DNA from: Celerinatantimonas diazotrophica
GTDB lineage: Bacteria > Pseudomonadota > Gammaproteobacteria > Enterobacterales > Celerinatantimonadaceae
DNA: 64,000 bases
Reading direction: 5' to 3'
Assembly (NCBI RefSeq): GCF_004339545.1
Contig: NZ_SMGD01000016.1
Coordinates: forward strand, 1 to 64,000
Below are positions 28,748-37,251 of the stretch, in pieces; positions within the stretch are counted from its first letter, which is position 1; each line of letters starts with the position of its first letter. A program made the position numbers and the translations under genes. Under the pieces are notes generated by a model. That model saw only the letters and a program-made list of their open reading frames with translations, had not been told where the DNA came from and ran no database searches.

Positions 28748-29716
28748 ATGAAATCCACGGTTGCCGTTTTTGCCAAGATTTCCGATACACATAAGCAAGT
28801 TCTCGAACAGTATTTCAATGTGCTTTATGTGAATCATATTGATGAACTATCTGAAGAAAAATGCCAAGAAATTCAAGGTGTTTTAGCCTCTGGTGGTTTT
28901 ACCCTAGGCGAAGAGCAATTGGCGAAGTTACCTAAACTTAAAGCTGCGTCAACGGTGTCTGTTGGTTATGACAGCTATGATATTGATGCGTTAACAAATC
29001 GTCAGGTGATTTTAACGCATACGCCGGGTGTGCTCGATGAAACCGTCGCTGATACGGTATTTGCATTGATGCTATCCAGTGCCCGAAGAGTGGTAGAGCT
29101 TGCGACTTGGGTGCGCTCTGGTCAGTGGCATCGCAGTTTGTCTGATCAGTATTTTGGTCGCGATGTTCACCATAAAACGATTGGGATTGTTGGCATGGGG
29201 CGGATTGGGATGGCTGTTGCCCGACGGGCTCATTTAGGCTTTGGCATGCCGGTGCTTTATCATAATCGTCATCCCAAAGAAATCGCCCAAGAGCAGTTTG
29301 CCGCTCAATTAGTCGCGTTGGATGAGCTGTTTGCGCGTGCTGATTTTATTGTGATGCTCACGCCACTTACGGAACAAACTTATCATTTGATTGGCACGCA
29401 GCAGTTTGAAAAGATGAAACCTTCGGCGGTTTTCATTAATGCATCTCGCGGGGATGTGGTTGATGAGCAGGCTTTAATCGACGCTCTGGAGGGAGGAAAA
29501 ATTGCTGCTGCAGGATTGGATGTTTTTCATCAAGAACCCATTGACCCTGATTCCAAATTACTCTCGATGCCACAGGTCGTTGCGCTTCCCCACATTGGCT
29601 CTGCGACTACCCAAACCCGTGAAGCAATGGCTGAGTTAGCGGTGAATAGTTTGGTTGATGCACTCGTGCATAAAAATGTTCACCATTGTGTGAATCCATC
29701 GGCTTGGTCTCTATAG
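28748..29716 (+). CDS. ghrB: 2-hydroxyacid dehydrogenase, glyoxylate/hydroxypyruvate reductase GhrB type
   Basis: D-isomer-specific reductase of 322 residues that uses NAD(P)H to reduce glyoxylate, hydroxypyruvate or 2-ketogluconate. It has the Rossmann motif GIVGMGRIGMAVARRA near 147-162, the catalytic Arg in NASRGDVVDE, Glu in HQEPI and His in LPHIGSATTQTREAM. The sequence follows GhrB (TkrA) closely in SVGYDSYDIDAL and length. AGGGGGAG precedes the start. It is a single gene. Confidence 0.85.
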   Translation: MKSTVAVFAKISDTHKQVLEQYFNVLYVNHIDELSEEKCQEIQGVLASGGFTLGEEQLAKLPKLKAASTVSVGYDSYDIDALTNRQVILTHTPGVLDETVADTVFALMLSSARRVVELATWVRSGQWHRSLSDQYFGRDVHHKTIGIVGMGRIGMAVARRAHLGFGMPVLYHNRHPKEIAQEQFAAQLVALDELFARADFIVMLTPLTEQTYHLIGTQQFEKMKPSAVFINASRGDVVDEQALIDALEGGKIAAAGLDVFHQEPIDPDSKLLSMPQVVALPHIGSATTQTREAMAELAVNSLVDALVHKNVHHCVNPSAWSL

Positions 29717-29850
29717 GGACGATTGACATAGATTGCCATAAAAATCTCATTTTTAGATCATAATCATCTATACGATAGATAATGGTTCTTTAGCCATTGT
29801 GGTATCGCTCGGTATAGTGCTAGGCAGATTCTTTTATTAGTAGATAAACT

Positions 29851-30789
29851 ATGGCTTTATTTTCACTGTTTCTTAAAGCTGATACGACGCCTCGTCGTTA
29901 CTCCCGCCGCCCAATGAATTGGTTGAGGCAAAGTATCAACTTGTTTTTGGCTGATCGAGCAAAGACACGTGATGTCCACATTTTGGGGGTTGCCGAGCCA
30001 CTAAAAGAAGGGGAAGTCGCCTTGGTTGGGGCTGGTCCCGGTGCGCCGGAACTGCTGACGCTAGCTGCATTGCAGATGCTCAATGAGGCAGATGTTGTGG
30101 TTTATGATCGTTTAGTTAGCAGTGAGATACTGAATCTGATTCATAGCGATTGCCAGCGAATTTGTGTGGGTAAGGCTGCATCTTATCATAGTGTTCCGCA
30201 GTCTCGGATTAATGAGATCCTGATTGAGCGTTCAGCTGCTGGTCTTCGCGTCGTACGCCTAAAAGGTGGTGATAGTTTTATCTTTGGTCGCGGTGGTGAA
30301 GAGCTTGAACAGCTGGCTCGAAGTGGTGTTAAGTTCCGAGTCGTTCCAGGGATTACGGCGGCATCAGGTTGTACAACGTATGCTGGTATTCCTCTGACGC
30401 ATCGTGATTACTCGCAAGCAGTAACCTTTGTAACGGGACATTGCAAAAAAGATGGCAAGTCACCCGATTGGGCATCATTGGTCGCTTCCAATCATACATT
30501 GGTGGTATATATGGGGCGACTTGCTGCATCACAAATTCAGCAAAGTTTAAAAGAACACGGAATGAGTGAGCGGATGCCAGTGGCGGTGATTGAAAATGGC
30601 TCACGGCACAATCAAAGAGTGCTCTGTGGTCATTTATCACAGCTGTCTCGATTGGCCGAACAAGCTGCATCGCCAGCTTTATTGGTCATTGGTGAGGTTG
30701 TTAAGCTGAGTGAGGAACTGTCGTGGTTTAATTTTGCAGATCAAAAAAATCTTGCAGCATCTGCGTTAAATCATCTTGATAATGAGTAA
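29851..30789 (+). CDS. cobA: uroporphyrinogen-III C-methyltransferase (SUMT)
   Basis: Methylates uroporphyrinogen III twice with SAM to precorrin-2, the precursor of siroheme for sulfite reductase (and of cobalamin). The core from about residue 50 has VGAGPGAPELLTL, YDRLVS, the VRLKGGDSFIFGRGGEE motif and PGITAASGCTTYAGIPLTHR. About 50 basic residues precede the core, where free-standing SUMTs usually begin; no SIRAC/CysG N-terminal domain is present, so oxidation and ferrochelation need another enzyme. Its last 62 bases overlap the convergent 271-residue gene. It probably supplies CysI. Confidence 0.88.
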   Translation: MALFSLFLKADTTPRRYSRRPMNWLRQSINLFLADRAKTRDVHILGVAEPLKEGEVALVGAGPGAPELLTLAALQMLNEADVVVYDRLVSSEILNLIHSDCQRICVGKAASYHSVPQSRINEILIERSAAGLRVVRLKGGDSFIFGRGGEELEQLARSGVKFRVVPGITAASGCTTYAGIPLTHRDYSQAVTFVTGHCKKDGKSPDWASLVASNHTLVVYMGRLAASQIQQSLKEHGMSERMPVAVIENGSRHNQRVLCGHLSQLSRLAEQAASPALLVIGEVVKLSEELSWFNFADQKNLAASALNHLDNE

Positions 30790-31543
30790 TTGGGGTTGGT
30801 TCAATCAGTTGTGCAAGTTCATCCCCAATGGGGGTCATGCGGTAATATAAAAGTTTGCACTGGCGGTAACGAGGACGCAATAGCCACATCTTCCCTCCTT
30901 GCTCAAAACTTAAGTCAAATTGAGCGGCAAAGCTGCTTTCTAATTCTCGGTCGTAAATTAGTCCTAGTTCAGCCAGTTGCATAATTTGATTATAGGCTAG
31001 GCGATAGCGCCCCAAAGATAACCGTCTGACACGCTGACGATGAATGGCAAATCGCCCGGGAAGGCGAATTGCCCCAATTAACAATTTATGGCTTTGTTCG
31101 CCACCCATACGACTGGCCAATTGCACTGCTCGCTGAAACCATTTCGCCTCACGTTGGGTCATTTGAGTAAGAGTTCTTAACGCTTTAATCGAGAAATGCC
31201 CAGGAGTCACCACTTCCATCGATAAAATTTGTGCCCAGAGTCGTTGCATCGCCGGAGTTTGGCTGGTTTTGGCCAAATCCAAATAAGCACTGAACCAGTC
31301 AGGATCAATTCGGCTGCCTGCTTCATCACCACAAATTCGTTCGGCTCGAGCCATGATCTGTTCTAAATTTTTTTGCACTCTGGCTTTTTCTAAGCGCTCC
31401 CGAGCCAGTGCTCGCTGGATATAACTACTTTCAGGCGACGGATCTTCAATAAGCGTGTGTAAGCCGTGGCGCTTCGCCAATTGCAAAGTGTGTTGTTTTG
31501 CAGAGGTGACCGATGAATCGGTTTTGATCGTCGTCTCGCTCAT
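30728..31543 (-). CDS. conserved protein, TIGR03899-like
   Basis: Cytoplasmic protein of 271 residues without signal peptide or membrane helix. It is rich in Arg, Gln and Leu, with a central segment DPDWFSAYLDLAKTSQTPAMQRLWAQIL that resembles the DUF2806/TIGR03899 proteins found mainly in Vibrio and Shewanella. Those have no assigned function; the C-terminal part (LGLIYDRELES, then LTPIGDEL-like TPIGDELAQL) recalls a winged-helix pattern. It overlaps the 3' end of the convergent cobA by 62 bases, so both transcripts share antisense ends. I rely on memory of the family for the name. Confidence 0.65.
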   Translation of the reverse strand: MSETTIKTDSSVTSAKQHTLQLAKRHGLHTLIEDPSPESSYIQRALARERLEKARVQKNLEQIMARAERICGDEAGSRIDPDWFSAYLDLAKTSQTPAMQRLWAQILSMEVVTPGHFSIKALRTLTQMTQREAKWFQRAVQLASRMGGEQSHKLLIGAIRLPGRFAIHRQRVRRLSLGRYRLAYNQIMQLAELGLIYDRELESSFAAQFDLSFEQGGKMWLLRPRYRQCKLLYYRMTPIGDELAQLIEPTPITHYQDDLTQMLQDFFDLQN

Positions 31544-31953
31544 GGCGTTTCAGCATGTTCCTTCGGTCATGATGGGTAAAACACAAAGCGTTAAGTAAAT
31601 AGCAAGATGAATTCTCGCTCTACTGTTATATAACGGCTTAAATTGATTTAACTTTAATCTAATTATTAAAAATAGATAAATAAATGCATAGCAGAAGAGC
31701 TGCTGCTGAATGTGTCGAATGACTTACTTGATTGTAAATTGATGCGGATATGTTAAATTATGTTGTATCAAAGTTAACAAATTATGTTTGTTTGAGGAAT
31801 TATCTGTTTTGATGTACATCAGATGGGTATCAAAATATGCAAAGACAGTATGTTTGCTAGGGGCTTACTTTGCATTATTAGTCATGTTAGCGATGTTGTT
31901 TTAGTCCTGTATAAAAGGCCTCAAAATCAGAGGCCTTTTGTCTACCTAAAAAA
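31544..31953. other. 410-base non-coding A/T-rich region
   Basis: It lies between the TIGR03899-like gene start and the ppa 3' end. It holds nested palindromes: TGATGTACATCA at 31810-31821 inside the wider pair TTTTGAT (31807) and ATCAAAA (31829), and the ppa terminator at 31913-31939. A plus-strand open frame from 31823 runs into ppa antisense and is not convincing. A small plus-strand transcript ending at the terminator is conceivable. Confidence 0.4.
31913..31939 (-). terminator. ppa terminator
   Basis: AAAAGGCCTC / GAGGCCTTTT with a 7-base loop; both sides carry A/T tails, so it can work in both directions. Confidence 0.88.
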
Positions 31954-32484
31954 TTATTTTTTCTGGGCACGTTCATATGATGAGGTAATTTCAGCTTCAG
32001 CAGCTGCTTTGTTATCCCACCCTTCTACTTTAACCCATTTTCCTGCTTCTAAGGTTTTGTAATTTTCGAAGAAATGTTGGATCTGGTTTTTCAACAATTC
32101 TGGCAGATCATCGATATCCTGAATATGATCATATTCTTTGCTCAGTTTGCTCACTGGGACCGCAATAATTTTGGCATCTTCACCAGATTCGTCAGTCATT
32201 TTTAAAACGCCGATTGGACGAGCACGAACAACGACACCTGTTTGCAATGGATAGGGAGTCGGAACTAAAACGTCAACAGGGTCGCCATCTAACGACAGGG
32301 TATGGTTGATATAACCGTAGTTAGCAGGGTAGAACATGGGAGCTGTCATAAACCGGTCAACAAAAACGGCACCGCTCGCTTTATCAACTTCATATTTAAT
32401 CGGAGAAGCATTGGCAGGGATTTCAATGATAACATTGATATCATCCGGCAGGCTTTTGCCAGCAGGAACATCGTTCAGGCTCAT
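31954..32484 (-). CDS. ppa: inorganic pyrophosphatase
   Basis: Cytoplasmic Mg2+-dependent family I pyrophosphatase that pulls biosynthetic reactions by hydrolysing PPi. The 176-residue length is typical. The signature DGDPVDVLV carries the metal-binding aspartates, and [13 protein letters not shown] and the [12 protein letters not shown] segment are typical of family I. AGGA precedes the start. It is divergent from mpl, as in vibrios and enterics where ppa and mpl are often neighbours, and it has its own terminator. Confidence 0.96.
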   Translation of the reverse strand: MSLNDVPAGKSLPDDINVIIEIPANASPIKYEVDKASGAVFVDRFMTAPMFYPANYGYINHTLSLDGDPVDVLVPTPYPLQTGVVVRARPIGVLKMTDESGEDAKIIAVPVSKLSKEYDHIQDIDDLPELLKNQIQHFFENYKTLEAGKWVKVEGWDNKAAAEAEITSSYERAQKK

Positions 32485-32577
32485 GAGTTTTCCTTACAGA
32501 TAAATGTAGTGTATAAGTGAGCTTATTATAACGACCTTAGTAATAATCACCAGTCGAATGAGGCGAGCAATAATACA

Positions 32578-33933
32578 ATGCATATTCATATTTTGGGGAT
32601 TTGTGGCACATTCATGGGAGGAATCGCCAAACTTGCTATTGAGTCCGGACATCGGGTTAGTGGCAGTGATCAAAATGTTTATCCACCGATGAGTACTCAG
32701 CTCCATGAGCTCGGTATCAAGTTAATTGAGGGCTATGATCCTGAGCAACTTGCATGTCAACCCGATTTAGTGCTCATTGGTAATGCTTTAAGTCGGGGCA
32801 ATCCTTGTGTTGAAGCTGTTTTGAATCAAGGGATTGCCTATACCAGTGGTCCTCAATGGCTACATGATCATATTTTAGGTGGACGTTGGGTTTTAGCGGT
32901 CGCAGGCACGCATGGTAAAACGACAACTGCCAGTATTTTAGCTTGGATATTACAAGCCAATGGCCTTGAACCAGGCTTTTTAATCGGAGGCGTAGCGCCC
33001 AATTTTGCTCAGACCGCACGATTGGGAAACACGCCTTTTTTTGTGGTTGAAGCAGATGAGTATGACAGTGCTTTTTTTGATAAACGTTCTAAATTTGTGC
33101 ACTACAGTCCTCGTACGGCAATCTTAAATAATCTCGAATATGATCATGCGGATATTTTCCCTGATTTAGCTGCGATAGAGCGGCAATTTCACCATCTAGT
33201 TCGCATTATTGCGGGAAATGGTCAAATTATTGCACCGGGAGATAGCCAAGCGCTGAATCGAGTTTTAGCGATGGGATGTTGGAGTGAACTTGTTCGTACT
33301 GGTATTGATTCCGATTGGCAGATCGAAAAATGTGTTGATGATTGGCAGCAGTTCCAAGTAATTTTTCAAGGGCAGTTGCAAGCAAAGGTACATTGGCAAT
33401 TGATCGGCATACACAATGCGAGAAATGCTTTAATGGCTATTATTGCCGCTCGCCACGTTGGGATTCGTCCTGCAGATGCCATTGCCTGTTTGAGTGATTT
33501 TATTCCACCCAAGCGGCGTCTAGAAAAGCTAGCTGAACTGAATGGGGTTACCATTTATGATGATTTTGCCCATCACCCCAGCGCTATTGAAACCACCTTG
33601 CAGGCAATGCGGGCAAATCTCGGTGCAGATACACCGATCATCGCTGTTTTAGAGCCTCGCTCAAATACGATGAAGCTAGGGGTTCATCAAAAGAGCTTAC
33701 TCAGTAGTTTAAAAGAAGCGGATCAGAAAATTATCTACAGTGGTGATGCACATTGGGATGTTGCTGGACTATTTGCCAATGATAAGAGTGCTCGCTGTTA
33801 CAGTGATATTGAATTGGTGGTTGCGGATTTATTAGCTCACCGGCAAGATGGCCAACACATTGTACTGATGAGTAATGGTGGCTTTGCTGGACTTCGGGAA
33901 AAGCTCCTTAGCGCATTGCAAACAGACAAGTAA
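32578..33933 (+). CDS. mpl: UDP-N-acetylmuramate:L-alanyl-gamma-D-glutamyl-meso-diaminopimelate ligase
   Basis: Murein-recycling ligase that joins recovered tripeptide to UDP-MurNAc in the cytoplasm. The 451-residue Mur-ligase fold has the N-terminal MHIHILGICGTFMGG, ATP site GTHGKTTTASIL near 110-121, the Mpl-typical EADEYDSAFFDKRSKF, LNNLEYDHADIF and DDFAHHPSAI. The N-terminal glycine-rich GICGTFMGG and overall length distinguish it from MurC. The region before its start is short (93 bases) and shared with the divergent ppa. A strong two-way terminator follows. Confidence 0.95.
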   Translation: MHIHILGICGTFMGGIAKLAIESGHRVSGSDQNVYPPMSTQLHELGIKLIEGYDPEQLACQPDLVLIGNALSRGNPCVEAVLNQGIAYTSGPQWLHDHILGGRWVLAVAGTHGKTTTASILAWILQANGLEPGFLIGGVAPNFAQTARLGNTPFFVVEADEYDSAFFDKRSKFVHYSPRTAILNNLEYDHADIFPDLAAIERQFHHLVRIIAGNGQIIAPGDSQALNRVLAMGCWSELVRTGIDSDWQIEKCVDDWQQFQVIFQGQLQAKVHWQLIGIHNARNALMAIIAARHVGIRPADAIACLSDFIPPKRRLEKLAELNGVTIYDDFAHHPSAIETTLQAMRANLGADTPIIAVLEPRSNTMKLGVHQKSLLSSLKEADQKIIYSGDAHWDVAGLFANDKSARCYSDIELVVADLLAHRQDGQHIVLMSNGGFAGLREKLLSALQTDK

Positions 33934-33950
33934 GTGTTTATCCGAGATAT

Positions 33951-33984
33951 AAAAACAGCGCCTCAGATTGGGCGCTGTTTTTAT
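33951..33984. terminator. bidirectional terminator
   Basis: AAAAACAGCGCC / GGCGCTGTTTTT with an 8-base loop, between the convergent mpl and hapR-like genes. Confidence 0.92.
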
Positions 33985-34004
33985 ATAGTAGCTATCGGCT
34001 CAAA

Positions 34005-34628
34005 TTAACATAATGGACGCAGTAAAGACGTCACATAATCATTGATGAAATCGATGACCACTTCGCGAGAAGGTTGGTCAGGACGATTAACCATTTGTAC
34101 TGACAGATAGAAAGAGGCGGTCAAGGCTTGAGCTGCATTGTCTGCATTCATGGCACTCGTGAGTTCGTCTTTTTCGAACCCTTTTTGCAGAGACTGACCG
34201 ATGATTTCGTTAATACGGCTCTGAATTTTAGTAAAACGAGGCCATACATCCTCACGAACAGAGGAGCTCCACTCTAGCCAGATGTGAACAACATCCGGTT
34301 CGTTGAAGGTGGTATCTACTAATTCTTCAACATAATCGTGAATGCTCTGCAACGGTGTTTTATCTTGGCTGAAAGTACTATTCACTAATGCTAGAATGCG
34401 TTTTTCTACTTCGGCTAAGACATCATCGACGAGATCTTCGCGAGTGTTAAAATAATTGAACACGGTAGCGACAGAAACGTTGGCCAGTTCGGCAATTTCT
34501 GCATGGCCAGCACGACCAATACCGCGTTTGGAGAAAACTTTGGTTGCACATTCCATCAGCTGTTTTCTGCGGGCTTCTGGAGACAGACGTGTACGACGAC
34601 GTACGTCGTTATTGTTTGTGGTATCCAT
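34005..34628 (-). CDS. hapR: LuxR/HapR-type TetR family quorum-sensing regulator
   Basis: TetR-family protein of 207 residues that matches the Vibrio master quorum-sensing regulators (LuxR, HapR, SmcR, OpaR): RRRTRLSPEARRKQLME at the N-terminus, RGIGRAGHAEIAELANVSVATVFNYF for the helix-turn-helix, then TREDLVDDVL and WLEWSSSVREDVWPRF. In Vibrio the gene also lies next to hpt, which strengthens the call. The ligand-binding C-terminal half is more divergent. The Vibrio proteins control hundreds of genes and repress themselves; a candidate operator lies 133 bases upstream (34761-34782). Whether Qrr small RNAs and LuxO exist here cannot be told. Confidence 0.85.
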   Translation of the reverse strand: MDTTNNNDVRRRTRLSPEARRKQLMECATKVFSKRGIGRAGHAEIAELANVSVATVFNYFNTREDLVDDVLAEVEKRILALVNSTFSQDKTPLQSIHDYVEELVDTTFNEPDVVHIWLEWSSSVREDVWPRFTKIQSRINEIIGQSLQKGFEKDELTSAMNADNAAQALTASFYLSVQMVNRPDQPSREVVIDFINDYVTSLLRPLC

Positions 34629-34932
34629 AATCGTTACTCGTTTAGTTACTTTAAATTTATTTATAATTGGCTCAAGGCCTGTTTTTAGAAAATTTGGAAG
34701 AATTACATAGTGTGTATACCATTATGTCGGCAACACTAGCAATAATCTTCTCAAATTGGGTTAATGATAGATTATTCATTACAAAAATAACAGAATGAAA
34801 TGCCCAAATTACACAAAATTACATAACCGACTGAACACTCAGATATAATTCAGCAATTCATGGACGGATTCGCTAATTGTTCAAAAAATAGAGTAAAATA
34901 TTCACTTTTTTATAATGGATATCATTTATATG
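34629..34932. other. divergent regulatory region of hapR-like and hpt genes
   Basis: A 304-base A/T-rich gap. It contains the LuxR/HapR-like operator at 34761-34782, a tandem of AAATTACA near 34806-34822, and a -10 box TATAAT at 34911-34916 that probably serves hpt. The long 5' region of the hapR-like gene could hold small-RNA target sites, as in Vibrio, but none is identifiable by eye. Confidence 0.5.
34761..34782. promoter_or_regulatory. candidate LuxR/HapR operator
   Basis: The sequence beginning TTAATGATAGATTATTCATT matches 18 of 22 positions of the SmcR/LuxR consensus as I remember it (TTATTGATWWRWTWNTNAAT followed by AA), and is an inverted repeat with arms TAATGA / TCATTA. It lies upstream of the hapR-like gene, where autoregulation is expected. 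A/T-rich context raises the chance of a coincidental match. Confidence 0.5.
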
Positions 34933-35463
34933 ATGAAGCATTCTATAGAGCTTTTAATTACAGAAAAACAAATTGCCGAACAGGTGCATGTGATCGGTGA
35001 ACAGATCAATGAGCGTTATGCTGATCCTGAGCGCCCCTTGATTTTAATTGGCTTGCTGCGGGGCTCTTGTTTATTTCTTGCTGATCTCTGTCGTCAGATT
35101 AACCGTCCAGTCATTCTAGATTTTATGAATGTGTCCAGCTATGGAAATTCAATGCAGTCCACCCGAGATGTTCGAGTTCTGAAAGATCTTGATGAAGATA
35201 TCAGCGGTGCAGATTTGGTGATTGTTGAAGATATTATCGATACAGGCAATACTTTAAGTAAAGTGCGAGAGATGTTATTGCTGCGCAACCCGAATAGTCT
35301 TGCTATCTGTACATTACTTGATAAACCATCACGGCGAGAGGTCGAGGTTCCTGTTGACTGGGTTGGTTTTTCTATCCCTGATGAGTTTGTGATTGGTTAC
35401 GGTATTGATTACGCACAGCGTTATCGTAATTTACCTTATATTGGCAAAGTGATTCCCGAATAA
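34933..35463 (+). CDS. hpt: hypoxanthine phosphoribosyltransferase
   Basis: Purine salvage enzyme that makes IMP (and GMP) from hypoxanthine and PRPP. The 176-residue sequence has the PRPP motif [16 protein letters not shown] near 97-112, [13 protein letters not shown] and the end [20 protein letters not shown]. The frame is open from an ATG at 34915, but this lies inside the -10 box TATAAT (34911-34916). I chose MKHS at 34933, which matches the E. coli N-terminus; the ATG at 34930 is equally possible. The mRNA leader would be very short. Confidence 0.95.
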   Translation: MKHSIELLITEKQIAEQVHVIGEQINERYADPERPLILIGLLRGSCLFLADLCRQINRPVILDFMNVSSYGNSMQSTRDVRVLKDLDEDISGADLVIVEDIIDTGNTLSKVREMLLLRNPNSLAICTLLDKPSRREVEVPVDWVGFSIPDEFVIGYGIDYAQRYRNLPYIGKVIPE

Positions 35464-35532
35464 CAGCCCGTTGCAAGAATCGATTCATCAGTTGTCCTTC
35501 TCCATTTTTATGAAAACTCAAATAGGAGCTTT

Positions 35533-36477
35533 ATGAATAGTCCAGTGGAGCACGAACCACAGGCTTTGGAAATTGAGTCGCTAAAAAAAATATATAAGGG
35601 CGGTGTCGAGGCTCTCAAAGGCTTGACCTTAACTGTCAAAAAAGGCGACTTCTATGCCTTGCTGGGACCGAATGGTGCTGGCAAATCAACAACGATAGGT
35701 ATCATTACCTCATTGGTTAATAAGTCTTCCGGTCGGGTTCAAATTTTTGGTTATGATTTGGATAATCAACTGGAGTTAGCCAAATCTCAGGTTGGTCTTG
35801 TGCCGCAAGAATTCAACTTTAATCAATTCGAAACGGTTAAACAAATAGTTGTACAGCAGGCCGGTTACTACGGCGTGACAAAAGACGTCGCCAATGAACG
35901 AGCTAAAGAGCATCTATCGCGACTGGGTTTATGGGAAAAACGTGATCAGCGTGCCCGTAATCTTTCAGGTGGAATGAAGCGTCGATTGATGATTGCGCGA
36001 GCGCTGATGCATGAGCCAAAGTTGTTGATTCTCGATGAACCCACCGCAGGGGTGGATATTGAATTGCGCCGCTCTATGTGGGATTTCTTGCGTGAACTTA
36101 ATGAGCAGGGAACGACAATTATTCTCACGACTCACTATCTTGAAGAAGCCGAGATGCTATGTCGGCATATTGGAATTATCGATAATGGGGTTTTGATTGA
36201 GAACACCACGATGCGAGAGTTGCTTGGGCAATTGACCAAAGAGACTTTTATTCTCGATCTGGCTAAACCTAGTTTTGCTCCTGAACTGACTGGTGTTGAC
36301 AGCCATATGATCAATAGCACCACTCTGGAAGTTACGCTCAGTAAGGAAGGGAATCTTAATAGTGTTTTTACCCAACTCAGTGAACAAGGCGTTAGCGTTG
36401 CTAGTATGCGAAACAAAGCAAACCGCTTAGAAGAGTTATTTGTCACGATGGTTGAAAACGGCAGGAGCAAATCATGA
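35533..36477 (+). CDS. yadG: ABC-2 type exporter ATP-binding protein YadG
   Basis: ATPase of 314 residues with Walker A GPNGAGKST near 51-59, signature LSGGMKRRLMIARAL, Walker B LLILDEPTAGVD and the H-switch TTHYLEEAE. The C-terminal 90 residues form the extra domain common to ABC-2 exporter ATPases. AGGAG precedes the ATG. It overlaps yadH by four bases; yadGH lie next to hpt in E. coli too. The exported substrate is unknown. Confidence 0.9.
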   Translation: MNSPVEHEPQALEIESLKKIYKGGVEALKGLTLTVKKGDFYALLGPNGAGKSTTIGIITSLVNKSSGRVQIFGYDLDNQLELAKSQVGLVPQEFNFNQFETVKQIVVQQAGYYGVTKDVANERAKEHLSRLGLWEKRDQRARNLSGGMKRRLMIARALMHEPKLLILDEPTAGVDIELRRSMWDFLRELNEQGTTIILTTHYLEEAEMLCRHIGIIDNGVLIENTTMRELLGQLTKETFILDLAKPSFAPELTGVDSHMINSTTLEVTLSKEGNLNSVFTQLSEQGVSVASMRNKANRLEELFVTMVENGRSKS

Positions 36478-37247
36478 ACGCGAGAACATATTGGATCGCT
36501 TTTCAAAGTATCATAACCAAGGAAGTGCACCGCTTCACGCGAATTTGGGTTCAGACGATTGTACCACCGGCCATTACCATGACGTTGTATTTTGTTATTT
36601 TCGGTAACATTATCGGCAGTCGCGTCGGTGTGATGGCTGGTGTTGGTTATATGCAGTTTATCGTCCCCGGCCTGATTATGATGGCGGTCATTACCAACTC
36701 CTATTCGAATGTCGCCTCTTCTTTTTTTAGTGCTAAATTTCAGCGCAACATTGAAGAAATGTTAGTGGCTCCGATTCCTAATTATGTGATTATTTTAGGT
36801 TTTGTCGGCGGAGGTATGGCTCGTGGTTTATGTGTGGGACTGCTGGTGAGTTTGGTTTCACTGTTTTTTGTGCCATTTCATGTCCACAGTTTGGTCGTTG
36901 TTGTTACGACCGTATTATTTACCTCGGCGGTTTTTTCGTTGGGGGGATTGATTAATGCTATTTATGCCCAGTCGTTTGATGACATCAGTATTGTCCCAAC
37001 TTTTGTGCTGACACCTCTGACCTATCTAGGCGGCGTCTTCTACTCTATTACGCTGTTACCTGATTTCTGGCGAGGTGTGTCCCATTTTAATCCGGTGGTT
37101 TATATGGTCAGTGCTTTTCGGTTCGGGTTCTTAGGCATAAAAGATGTGTCATTATGGTTTTCCTTTGGTGTGTTATCAGCCTTTGTCGTTGGCTTATATA
37201 TTTGGGCTCATCTATTAATTAAGCGTGGTTATGGACTTCGAAGCTAA
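36474..37247 (+). CDS. yadH: ABC-2 type exporter permease YadH
   Basis: Six-helix ABC-2 permease of 257 residues: the N-terminal amphipathic segment ITKEVHRFTRIWVQTIVPP, then hydrophobic helices at about 30-50, 65-85, 105-135, 140-165, 175-195 and 228-250, with LTPLTYLGGVFYSITLLP before the last extracytoplasmic loop. It pairs with YadG through an ATGA overlap. The substrate is unknown; relatives export lipids, glycans or drugs. Confidence 0.89.
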   Translation: MNARTYWIAFQSIITKEVHRFTRIWVQTIVPPAITMTLYFVIFGNIIGSRVGVMAGVGYMQFIVPGLIMMAVITNSYSNVASSFFSAKFQRNIEEMLVAPIPNYVIILGFVGGGMARGLCVGLLVSLVSLFFVPFHVHSLVVVVTTVLFTSAVFSLGGLINAIYAQSFDDISIVPTFVLTPLTYLGGVFYSITLLPDFWRGVSHFNPVVYMVSAFRFGFLGIKDVSLWFSFGVLSAFVVGLYIWAHLLIKRGYGLRS

Positions 37248-37251
37248 TCAA

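Noticed and set aside
31823-32062. 79-residue plus-strand frame at the ppa 3' end
   Set aside because: It runs through the ppa terminator and antisense to ppa, with no good ribosome-binding site.
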